Below are positions 1-5,452 of a stretch of DNA of 7,571 nt, piece after piece. The notes beneath the pieces were generated by a model that was given only the letters and a program-made list of their open reading frames with translations, did not search any database and was not told where the DNA came from. The stretch lies in assembly GCA_022839745.1 (NCBI GenBank), contig JALHJB010000035.1, positions 1-7,571 on the forward strand, given 5' to 3'. Position 1 is the stretch's first letter, and every line of letters starts with the position of its first letter. The DNA comes from Actinomycetes bacterium. Lineage in GTDB: Bacteria > Actinomycetota > Coriobacteriia > Anaerosomatales > Anaerosomataceae. The translations under genes and the position numbers were made by a program.

Positions 1-830
1 GCTGCATCGTCTTCTCGATGGACTCGATCGACATGTAGCGCCGGCTCGCCTGCCACTCGTCGTGCTGCTCTGAGAGCACCGAGCCCACGAGCCGGATGAT
101 GCTCTCCCGGTCCGGGAAGATGCCCATGACGTCGCTTCTGCGTCGTATCTCGCGGTTGAGCCGCTCCTGCGGGTTGTCGCTCCAGATCTGCCGCCAGTGC
201 GCCGTCGGGAAGGTCGAAAACGCCGTGATGTCGGCCGCAGCGTCCTCGAGCATCATCGCCACGTCAGGGAAACACGGCCTCGATCGCGGAGACGAGGCCC
301 TTGTGGGTGTCCGAGACCACGAGCTTCACGCCGGAAAGGCCTCGGGCAGCAAGGTCTCTCAGAAACGCCGTCCACGCAGGGCCCGACTCCTCGGTGAACG
401 TGTCCACGCCCACGATCTCACGCCTGCCCTCCGCGTTGACGGCGGTCGCGACGATGCAGGCGACTTTCACCACGCGTCCGCCTTCGCGCACGCGGATCGC
501 ACGCGCCCGCTCGGCGCGCCTCCGGTTCTCCAAGAGCCAGTCCGGGTAGTAGGTGCCCTCGCGGAGCTTGGGCACCGAAAGGGGGATCGTGCCCACACGG
601 GTATCGAGTTCGCGCTCGCGGTAGCCGTTGCGGCGGTTCACCCGTTCGTCGCTCCTCTCACCATAGGCCGCTCCACACAGCGCGTCCGCCTCGGCGCCCA
701 TGAGTTCTTCGGCCAACACCTTGAGCATCTCGCGCATCACGTCGAGATCGGCGTCCTCAAGCGTCTTGCGCAGCCACGTCAAGCGGTCCATGTTGTCCTT
801 GGTCTCAGAGTGTGTGTCGCTCTCGCTCAA
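1..830 (-). pseudogene. IS256-family (mutator-type) transposase pseudogene, twice internally deleted, cut by window edge
   Basis: This is a relic of a DDE transposase that would have cut and pasted an insertion sequence. Reading leftward from a TTG at 830 (or ATG at 791, preceded by AAGGA), the protein shows the family N-terminus with NRRNGYRERELDTRVGTI, then PKLREGTYYPDWLLENRRRA. It then jumps straight to REGGRVVKVACIVATAVNAE, so the usual stretch containing the first catalytic Asp is missing. The second Asp remains in VVSDTHKGL. The frame stops at 264, just after EAVFP. The C-terminal block resumes one frame over, with TAFSTFPTAHWRQIWSDNPQERLN, EIRRRSDVMGIFP and AEQHDEW-like SEQHDEWQASRRYMS, and runs off the left edge. 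From memory of the family (about 400 residues), roughly 60 residues are missing at each junction. The protein cannot be active. The family call is firm; the deletion sizes are estimates. Confidence 0.9.
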
Positions 831-866
831 CCGCCTCCCAGCAATCCCTGTTGCTCAGGAACGCCA

Positions 867-887
867 TTGTCGCCCGATTTGTCGCCC
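867..887. repeat. 21-bp direct repeat, copy 1 (two TTGTCGCCC boxes)
   Basis: Two identical TTGTCGCCC boxes separated by GAT, so box starts are 12 bp apart. The same 21 bases occur again at 4543-4563 in the same orientation. This copy lies 36 bp upstream of the start of the transposase relic and 63 bp upstream of the -35 of the AbiE-like operon. The direct-repeat architecture suits either a regulator binding site or a mobile-element end; the sequence does not decide between them. Confidence 0.7.
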
Positions 888-950
888 AAACTGCCACACA
901 TCGATCCGAAGGCGTGACGCAGCCGTGGCGGAGTGCGTAGAAGACGGCGT

Positions 951-979
951 TTGTCTCGGATGTTTCCAAGGAGTATTGT
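951..979 (+). promoter_or_regulatory. Sigma-70-type promoter of the AbiE-like operon
   Basis: TTGTCT (951-956) and TATTGT (974-979) sit 17 bp apart and each match the -35/-10 consensus at 4 of 6 positions. The predicted transcription start, near 986, falls at the centre of the symmetric operator at 961-1016, so a bound repressor would directly block polymerase. The site is read by eye and is not experimentally supported. Confidence 0.55.
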
Positions 980-1016
980 GTTTCCTGAGTGGGAAACAGA
1001 TATATTGGAGGAAACA
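961..1016. promoter_or_regulatory. Symmetric four-box operator upstream of the abiEi-like gene
   Basis: The boxes are TGTTTCC at 961-967 and 979-985, and GGAAACA at 992-998 and 1010-1016. Box starts on each side are 18 bp apart, and the whole array is perfectly symmetric about position 988.5. It spans the -10 hexamer, the predicted start site, the RBS and the first base of the ATG. Known AbiEi proteins repress their own operon by binding inverted repeats in the promoter, so the natural candidate ligand is the winged-helix protein encoded immediately downstream. The repeats are seen directly; the binding partner is inferred. Confidence 0.8.
1007..1011 (+). promoter_or_regulatory. Ribosome binding site fixing the abiEi-like start
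   Basis: GGAGG lies 4 bases before the ATG at 1016. It selects this ATG over the in-frame GTG at 989, which has no comparable site and falls at about the predicted transcription start. Confidence 0.75.
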
Positions 1017-2116
1017 TGGGTGCGGCTAGCGCAGACGACGAGTATCGCAACTTGGAGCGCGCGCTTCGGGACATCTTCCCGGACGCCGCACTCGAGGTGA
1101 GTCCGAGCCAATCGCGAGGCCATGCGCCGGCGGCTCACGTTGTCGTTCACCTTGCCAGCGGGGATATGCGTCTCCAAGTCGAGTTGCAGCGCGGCGCTAG
1201 CAGGGCGCAACTGATCGACGCTGTCGAGCTCGCGCATAGTGCTCATCCGCAGGGCGACTCCTCGATTCCTGTCATCGCCTCCCAGTACCTCAGCCCAGCC
1301 AGCCAGCAGTTGCTGCGCGACTCAAACGCCGCCTTCATCGACTATGCGGGCAATGCGTGGCTCGTGGCGCCGGGGATCCACATCGACCGGCGCGGCTTCG
1401 CGAATCCGGCAAAGGAGGAGCGGGGGCGCAGAGACCTCTTCTCGGACAAGGCGTCGCTCGTCTTGCGCGCTCTCCTCGTCGCGCGCTCGCCGATGGGCGT
1501 ACGTGAGATAGCGAGCACCGTCAGCTCGACAGACGAGCGTATCCGGCTCACCCCGGGCTACGTGTCCAAGGTGATCGGGGAGCTGGAGAGACGCGGCTAC
1601 GTGTCCAGGCGCGACGAGAAGGTCGTGCTTCGCCACGCAGAAGAGCTGTTGCGCGACTGGACCTCGGCGTATCGAGGCCGCAGGCCACCGGCCACGCACA
1701 GCTACTTCATCCTGGCGCCGAGCGCCGAAGAGCTTTTGCCCCGGATCGGCGACGCGTTTGATGCCGCCGGCACCGACTACGCGTTCACGGGTCACGCCGG
1801 CGCGGCTCTCGTGGACCGCTTTGCCGCCTTCGACGTCGCCGACGTCTACGTCAAGGACCTCGACGACGTGGCGCCGGCGCTCGCCGATCTCAGCGCGCGG
1901 CGAGTCGAGCGCGGCGGCAACGTCAACATGTCTGTGCCCTACTACCGCGAGTCGGCGTTCTACGACCGGCAGATGTCCAAAGGCGGGATGAAGGTGGTCT
2001 CCGACCTTCAGCTCTATCTTGACCTCTACGACTATCCCGTCCGTGGCCGGGAGCAGGCCGAGCACCTCTACGAGCGACGCCTTCGCTCGCTCGTAGAGCG
2101 GGATGATCGGCCGTGA
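1016..2116 (+). CDS. AbiEi-like antitoxin / winged-helix transcriptional regulator (type IV TA family)
   Basis: This 366-residue protein is the predicted antitoxin and autorepressor of a two-gene AbiE-like module and should act in the cytoplasm on DNA. The N-terminal part (about 85-127) contains ASQYLSPASQQLL, DYAGNAWLVAPG and IHIDRRG, a pattern I recognise from the larger AbiEi-like proteins. A winged-helix DNA-binding segment follows at about 142-208, including VREIASTVS, TPGYVSKVIGELERRGYVSR and a short wing. The C-terminal half (about 228-366) is AbiEi-like, with YAFTGHAGAALVDRF, VYVKD and VVSDLQLYLDLYDYPVRGREQAEHLYE; the last motif is diagnostic. The stop overlaps the next start (GTGA), indicating translational coupling. 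A four-box inverted-repeat operator precedes the gene. A stand-alone regulator is the alternative, but the NTase partner argues for the TA/Abi reading. Antiphage activity is not shown. Confidence 0.82.
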   Translation: MGAASADDEYRNLERALRDIFPDAALEVSPSQSRGHAPAAHVVVHLASGDMRLQVELQRGASRAQLIDAVELAHSAHPQGDSSIPVIASQYLSPASQQLLRDSNAAFIDYAGNAWLVAPGIHIDRRGFANPAKEERGRRDLFSDKASLVLRALLVARSPMGVREIASTVSSTDERIRLTPGYVSKVIGELERRGYVSRRDEKVVLRHAEELLRDWTSAYRGRRPPATHSYFILAPSAEELLPRIGDAFDAAGTDYAFTGHAGAALVDRFAAFDVADVYVKDLDDVAPALADLSARRVERGGNVNMSVPYYRESAFYDRQMSKGGMKVVSDLQLYLDLYDYPVRGREQAEHLYERRLRSLVERDDRP

Positions 2117-2937
2117 ACCGACTTGATCCGGTGCTCGTGCGCGGGCTTGCGGCCATCGAGCCCTACCTCGATACGGTTGTCGTCGCCGGCGGATGGGTGC
2201 CGCACCTCTACGAGCTCCTCTACGATGCGACGGCGGCCGGGCGATCACCCCGGACCCGCGACATCGATCTGGCTGTGCCTCGCTCGGTGCCGGTCAGGGG
2301 CAGAAGCATCGATGAGCTGCTCAAGGGAGCCGATTTCCGCTGCGAGTTCCACTCGCTGGATTCGCCGCGAGTCACGAAGTACGTCGCGACCCAGGGTGAA
2401 GACGAGATAGAGATCGAGTTCATCACCGACGCGCCCGGCGCCTCCGAGGCTGCGGTCATGGTGCAGCCCGACCTCACGGCTCAGGAGCTGCACTATGTCG
2501 GACTCATGCTCGACGGCCCGTGGCCTGTGGATCTCGGCGGACTGACTGATGGGGACGTCGACTGGACGATCTTCGTTCCGCAGCCGGGTACCTTCGTCTT
2601 CCACAAGTCGCTGGTGTTCAAGAACCGCCGGGACCGGCTCAAAGCGGAGAAGGACCTCTACTACATCTTTTTCGTGCTCGATACCTTCCCGAAGTGGCGC
2701 TGCGCGATCGACGGCGAACTCGAGCGCCTCGCCGCGCAGAAGCCGGCATGGTTCAAGAAGGGCCTCAAGAACCTGAAGGCGACGTTCGACGATACAGAGT
2801 CTGCCGGTGTCGGCGCGCTTCTCAACCAGAAGCCGCCTACGGCGTTCCCCGGCCTTGGCGACGAGCAGTTCAGGCAGTACGCCTTTTCGGTGATGTCTGG
2901 GTTGATCGAGACGATGGAATCGGCGCTGGGGGACTAG
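2113..2937 (+). CDS. AbiEii-like nucleotidyltransferase, predicted toxin of the AbiE-like module
   Basis: This 274-residue protein has a polymerase-beta-type nucleotidyltransferase fold signature. It shows AGGWVPHLY at 25-33 in place of the usual GS/GG loop, then TRDIDLAV at 48-55 with the metal-binding Asp pair D50/D52, and an acidic strand EIEIEF at 98-103 that can supply the third carboxylate (E102 or E100). Further on, HKSLVFKNRRDRLKAEKDLYY (164-184) resembles the basic helix and K-D-Y region conserved in AbiEii/MenT-type toxins. Known members transfer nucleotides to RNA or protein and arrest growth; the substrate here is unknown. The GTG start overlaps the upstream stop by 2 bases in GTGA, and the RBS is weak, so translation probably depends on coupling. 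All catalytic positions appear intact. Assignment to the NTase superfamily is strong; the toxin role is inferred from the partner gene. Confidence 0.8.
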   Translation: MNRLDPVLVRGLAAIEPYLDTVVVAGGWVPHLYELLYDATAAGRSPRTRDIDLAVPRSVPVRGRSIDELLKGADFRCEFHSLDSPRVTKYVATQGEDEIEIEFITDAPGASEAAVMVQPDLTAQELHYVGLMLDGPWPVDLGGLTDGDVDWTIFVPQPGTFVFHKSLVFKNRRDRLKAEKDLYYIFFVLDTFPKWRCAIDGELERLAAQKPAWFKKGLKNLKATFDDTESAGVGALLNQKPPTAFPGLGDEQFRQYAFSVMSGLIETMESALGD

Positions 2938-2965
2938 ACAACTCGCGGGCCCCGACGCATGGGAG

Positions 2966-4351
2966 TCACGTCTCCAAGCCGTCAGGGATCTCGCCGGTCC
3001 AGAGCATGTGAAGCAGCGCTGACGTCTGCTCGGCCCTGAAGGCGGCCGGATCGAACTCGCCGCCGTACCATGCTCTCATCGCCTCATGCTCAGGGTGGCG
3101 AGGGTCGGCCATCGCCTCGACGAACTCGGCGAAGCCGGGGATACCTCCGCAGTCCTCCGGCGGGCAAGCACGTTCTCCAGCGGTGCAGCGAGGATAGTTC
3201 GCGCCGGACACGGGCTCGCCGAGAGACTCGACCACGATCTCGTGTTCCCAGCCGTCGCCGAAGTCGTACTCGTACCGGAACCGCTTCACATCGACGCTGA
3301 CCAGGTCGCCGAGTACGATTTCCTCTTCTGGCAAGGTCGTGTCGAAACCGAACGAGTCGTCGGGAATTCCGTAGCGGCGTCCATCGATCTCGAATGCGTG
3401 CAGGTGGTAGCCGAACCAGCCCATCGCGGTGACCAAAACCTCGTGGAGTCGGTCGAGCGTGAGCGAGGAGGGTACCTCGAGCCGACGCCATATGGAGGGC
3501 TCGATGCCGAGCAATGTCACCTTGAGCGTGACCACCGACGTGCCATAAGATGCTGCTGCATCGCCTTCCATGCCGAGTTCGAAGTGGATCGCGGCGTCGA
3601 ACAACGAAGTGACCTGCCACAGCAGCGGCCCATCACCCGCGTTCTGGAGTGTGAGAAGTCCGAAGTCCCAGAGCGGTTCTAGCAGTCGGCGCCGCACTGC
3701 CGTCTGCAGGTTGTCCGGTCCGCCGGGCCAGGGCTGACCCTCCCGCCAGATCGTGTCGCTCACGACCAAGCGCGACGCGATCTCCTCGGCGGTGGCGCCA
3801 TTCTCGGCGAGCTGGCGAATCGTCCACAGCGCGTGCACACTGTAGCGCTGCATCTTACCGTCCTCCGGGCCGAGACTGATGAACGCCCAGTTCAGGCGAC
3901 CGAGATAGGAGCGTAGAAGCAGGTCGAACAGCTCTCCGGCACGCTCCGGGGCCAGGAGGCGCTTGCCGAGCCGAGTCGCGTGGAATGCGCCTTTGCGCCG
4001 GTTCACGAGCCCTGCGATCTCCATGAGGTGACGCAGGATGAAGAGTCGCGGCACATCGGTCTCGTCGAGCACGCGGTTGTGGCGCCAGACCTGCTCGACG
4101 TAGCCGGGAGGCCACGCCAACTCCTCAGTCATGCGCTTCACGAAGGCACGGTTCAGGTTCTTCAACTCGCTCGTCGCATTCTCGGGCCGCTCGACGAGCG
4201 CGGCTAGCAGCGTGCGCGCGTTGACGAGGGTGTGGGACTCCGCCAATGGCTCAAGCCCGAGAGAGGTGTCGATGCGGAGGATTCCTTCGGCGTCAAGCGG
4301 GTCTGCGGCGAAGAGGCGCTGCTCCATCGTGGAGGGAATGGATAGCGACAT
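2966..4351 (-). CDS. pRiA4b ORF-3-like domain protein with long N-terminal region
   Basis: This 461-residue protein has a clear C-terminal plasmid pRiA4b ORF-3-like domain (IS1096 TnpR-like family, PF07929 type) at about 272-445. Diagnostic stretches are VTLKVTLLGIEPSIWRRLEV, LHEVLVTAMGWFGYHLHAFE, YEYDFGDGWEHEIVVE and a cysteine-containing segment YPRCTAGERACPPEDCGG (C389, C396, C401). Residues 1-270 are not a family I can name. They look mostly helical, and RHLMEIAGLVNRRKGAFHATRLGKRLL (107-133) resembles a winged-helix turn and wing. ATG 4351 is supported by AGGAGA five bases upstream. The gene is convergent with the AbiE-like pair, with 28 bp between stops and no obvious terminator. The biochemical role of this domain family is unknown; it is often carried on plasmids and mobile DNA. 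I infer an accessory or mobile-element-linked function only. Confidence 0.85.
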   Translation of the reverse strand: MSLSIPSTMEQRLFAADPLDAEGILRIDTSLGLEPLAESHTLVNARTLLAALVERPENATSELKNLNRAFVKRMTEELAWPPGYVEQVWRHNRVLDETDVPRLFILRHLMEIAGLVNRRKGAFHATRLGKRLLAPERAGELFDLLLRSYLGRLNWAFISLGPEDGKMQRYSVHALWTIRQLAENGATAEEIASRLVVSDTIWREGQPWPGGPDNLQTAVRRRLLEPLWDFGLLTLQNAGDGPLLWQVTSLFDAAIHFELGMEGDAAASYGTSVVTLKVTLLGIEPSIWRRLEVPSSLTLDRLHEVLVTAMGWFGYHLHAFEIDGRRYGIPDDSFGFDTTLPEEEIVLGDLVSVDVKRFRYEYDFGDGWEHEIVVESLGEPVSGANYPRCTAGERACPPEDCGGIPGFAEFVEAMADPRHPEHEAMRAWYGGEFDPAAFRAEQTSALLHMLWTGEIPDGLET

Positions 4352-4356
4352 GTGGT

Positions 4357-4362
4357 TCTCCT
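4357..4362 (-). promoter_or_regulatory. Ribosome binding site of the pRiA4b-type gene
   Basis: AGGAGA on the minus strand ends five bases before the ATG at 4351, supporting that start. Confidence 0.65.
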
Positions 4363-4390
4363 GAAGGTGTGGGGAAGGCTGGTTGTTCGC

Positions 4391-4396
4391 ATTCTA
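4391..4396 (-). promoter_or_regulatory. Candidate -10 element for the pRiA4b-type gene
   Basis: TAGAAT on the minus strand matches TATAAT at 5 of 6 positions and lies 39 bp upstream of the start codon. No convincing -35 is seen at 16-18 bp, so this is a weak call. Confidence 0.35.
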
Positions 4397-4542
4397 CCTG
4401 AGCGGGACGGATCCGTGATCGACCGATACCGTTGTGGACGAGCCCGGGGTCGCCAGCCCTCGCTCCCAGCGGGCGACCCACCGATGGGGGATCCAAGGTA
4501 CGATTCGCAGCCTGTCGCCCCGGGCGTGAGGGAGCGCTTCAT

Positions 4543-4563
4543 TTGTCGCCCGATTTGTCGCCC
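4543..4563. repeat. 21-bp direct repeat, copy 2 (two TTGTCGCCC boxes)
   Basis: Identical over 21 bases and in the same orientation to 867-887: TTGTCGCCC, GAT, TTGTCGCCC. The similarity extends slightly left with one extra T (CATTTG here, CATTG there) and ends right after the second box. It lies directly upstream of the 10-bp unit array. A related half-box, TGTCGCC, is at 4513-4519. Confidence 0.7.
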
Positions 4564-4571
4564 GAATACCT

Positions 4572-4647
4572 GGTACTTGTCGGTACTCGTTGGTACCTAC
4601 TGGGACTCGCCGCAGCTCCGCCGTACCAACGAGTCCCAAGTAGTCCC
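4572..4647. repeat. Phased 10-bp iteron array, four direct and three inverted units
   Basis: Four consecutive 10-bp units run on the plus strand: GGTACTTGTC (4572-4581), GGTACTCGTT (4582-4591), GGTACCTACT (4592-4601) and GGGACTCGCC (4602-4611). After 6 bases, three units run on the minus strand: GGTACGGCGG (4618-4627), GGGACTCGTT (4628-4637) and GGGACTACTT (4638-4647). The period is close to one helical turn. The array also forms two mutually exclusive hairpins: ACTCGTTGGTAC 4585-4596 with 4623-4634, or CTACTGGGACTCG 4597-4609 with 4630-4643 (one bulge). Such arrays usually bind a protein cooperatively (operator or replication/transposition site); no adjacent gene reveals which protein. Confidence 0.75.
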
Positions 4648-4727
4648 GATAGTCATAAGCACGATCAGGACCCGAATTCCTTTGGGGGCACCAACTGGAA
4701 CGCCCCAGGTTCCACGTCGGCTCCGTT

Positions 4728-4860
4728 CACGTGGAAGCCACGAGCCTCGCCTTCAGGATCTCTTTGGAGCGCCTCAGGTCCTTGCACTCCCGGCCGCGAG
4801 CTCCTCGCGCTCGGCTGTCGCCAGTCGACGGCGGAGGGCCTGCTGACGCTCCCATCTGTC
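4728..4860 (-). pseudogene. Degenerate IS3-family OrfA fragment
   Basis: On the minus strand one frame reads ERQQALRRRLATAEREEL, and the next frame reads RECKDLRRSKEILKA (about 4792-4748). Joined across a frameshift, these resemble the coiled-coil end of IS3-family OrfA proteins (typically EREELxxLRRENRELRRANEILK). Stops follow in each frame (for example the TGA after RLVAST), and neither the helix-turn-helix start nor OrfB is present. The match is short and depends on an assumed frameshift, so a chance charged helix remains possible. Confidence 0.42.
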
Positions 4861-4866
4861 CCGCGT

Positions 4867-4895
4867 TTGACATGCGCAGACCGGGCACGTATGGT
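4867..4895 (+). promoter_or_regulatory. Promoter of the MarR/ABC transporter operon
   Basis: A perfect TTGACA (4867-4872) is followed 17 bp later by TATGGT (4890-4895, 4 of 6 to TATAAT). Transcription would begin near 4902. The ATG at 4891 lies inside the -10 and therefore cannot be the start of the MarR gene if this promoter is used. Confidence 0.6.
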
Positions 4896-4902
4896 TCGAT
4901 AC

Positions 4903-4915
4903 TCAAATGATTCGA
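4903..4915. promoter_or_regulatory. Candidate MarR operator
   Basis: TCAAAT-G-ATTCGA is a near-palindrome with 5 of 6 matching positions between half-sites. It lies at the predicted transcription start, just downstream of the -10. MarR proteins commonly autoregulate from such short inverted repeats. The match is imperfect and unsupported by a second copy. Confidence 0.35.
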
Positions 4916-4932
4916 CGGTAGAAAGAGTGTCG

Positions 4933-5400
4933 GTGTCCACTTTGCCCCCACGCACGGAACCCATCTCCGATGATCTGCTCGATGAGCTGTCCGCCAATGT
5001 GATCATGCTGGGTCGTCTGTTCATCGCGCAGTGTGAGCGTGCTCATCCGGCACCTGCTGTGGACGGACCACGCCTGCTGCTGCTTCGCATTCTCTCGGAG
5101 GCGGGCGAGAGAAGGGCCGGTGAGCTCGCGCGGCACCTCGGGATCAAGGCGTCGGCGGCGTCGTCGCTCATAGAGTCGCTCGAGCGGGAAGGCCTCGTGG
5201 TGCGCGGTGGCGACGCACATGATCGACGCGTGACCATCATCTCGATCACGGATGAGGGTGCACGGGTCCTCCGGGATGCCATCGCCCCTCAGCGCGAACT
5301 CACGCGTCGGCTGATGTCATCGCTTGCAGCAGAGGACGTCGCCGTGATGATTCGCATCCAGCGATCCCTCCTGAAGACGCTGACCGACATGGACTGCTGA
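4933..5400 (+). CDS. MarR-family transcriptional regulator
   Basis: This is a 155-residue cytoplasmic DNA-binding protein, a usual length for MarR repressors. N-terminal dimerisation helices (about 11-40) are followed by a winged helix at about 46-116. That region holds PRLLLLRILSEAGERRAGELARHLG, the recognition helix KASAASSLIESLEREGLVVR, and a wing with DAHDRRVTIISITDEG, which carries the family's D-x-R signature. C-terminal helices complete the dimer arm. GTG 4933 is chosen because it follows AAAGAG at five bases and lies downstream of the predicted promoter; GTG 4927, ATG 4891 and TTG 4942 are in-frame alternatives. The transporter gene begins 52 bp after the stop with no visible terminator, so this protein probably represses itself and the exporter until an effector is bound. 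The effector cannot be read from the sequence. Confidence 0.88.
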   Translation: MSTLPPRTEPISDDLLDELSANVIMLGRLFIAQCERAHPAPAVDGPRLLLLRILSEAGERRAGELARHLGIKASAASSLIESLEREGLVVRGGDAHDRRVTIISITDEGARVLRDAIAPQRELTRRLMSSLAAEDVAVMIRIQRSLLKTLTDMDC

Positions 5401-5439
5401 TCTTCGCGCCAAGTGTCGATGATCGGTACACACAACCGG

Positions 5440-5444
5440 AAGGA
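5440..5444 (+). promoter_or_regulatory. Ribosome binding site of the ABC transporter gene
   Basis: AAGGA lies 8 bases before ATG 5453, in the 52-bp gap after the MarR stop, and supports that start. A second ATG-like CATG nearby is out of frame. Confidence 0.65.
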
Positions 5445-5452
5445 ATCACAGC

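Larger units (their letters stand above)
4352..4866. other. Gene-free region with repeats and transposon debris
   Basis: No intact gene is seen in about 500 bases. From left to right it holds the leader and possible -10 of the leftward pRiA4b-type gene. An 8-bp inverted repeat follows (GGGTCGCC 4447-4454 with GGCGACCC 4472-4479, no T-run), which could be a weak hairpin or chance in GC-rich DNA. Next come copy 2 of the 21-bp repeat (4543-4563), the 10-bp unit array (4572-4647), and a decayed IS3-type OrfA fragment on the minus strand (about 4728-4860). The long frame open through this region into the MarR gene has no coding character I recognise before about 4930. Confidence 0.6.

Noticed and set aside
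96..917. 273-codon open frame on the plus strand
   Set aside because: It is antisense to the IS256 transposase relic and shows no recognisable protein motifs; the minus-strand reading matches the transposase family clearly.
1322..2248. 308-codon open frame on the minus strand
   Set aside because: It is the antisense shadow of the AbiEi-like gene, rich in Arg/Ala/Gly as expected from high-GC antisense frames, with no domain.
3086..3682. 198-codon open frame on the plus strand
   Set aside because: It lies opposite the pRiA4b-type domain, whose conserved motifs are on the minus strand.
4447..4479. Rho-independent terminator from the 8-bp inverted repeat
   Set aside because: There is no T-run on either strand and no gene ends just before it; a short GC-rich inverted repeat is expected by chance in such DNA.
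867..4563. CRISPR-like reading of the repeated 21-mers
   Set aside because: There are only two copies, 3.7 kb apart, with genes between them; no regular spacers or cas genes are present.
4394..4639. 81-codon minus-strand frame with short peptide repeats (RATNRATN, YRQVP)
   Set aside because: The peptide repetition is a by-product of the DNA repeats at 4543-4647; there is no RBS-supported start or recognisable domain.
4432..4926. N-terminal extension of the MarR reading frame
   Set aside because: The added residues resemble no MarR protein, the stretch contains the iteron array and the operon promoter, and no start in it has a good RBS.
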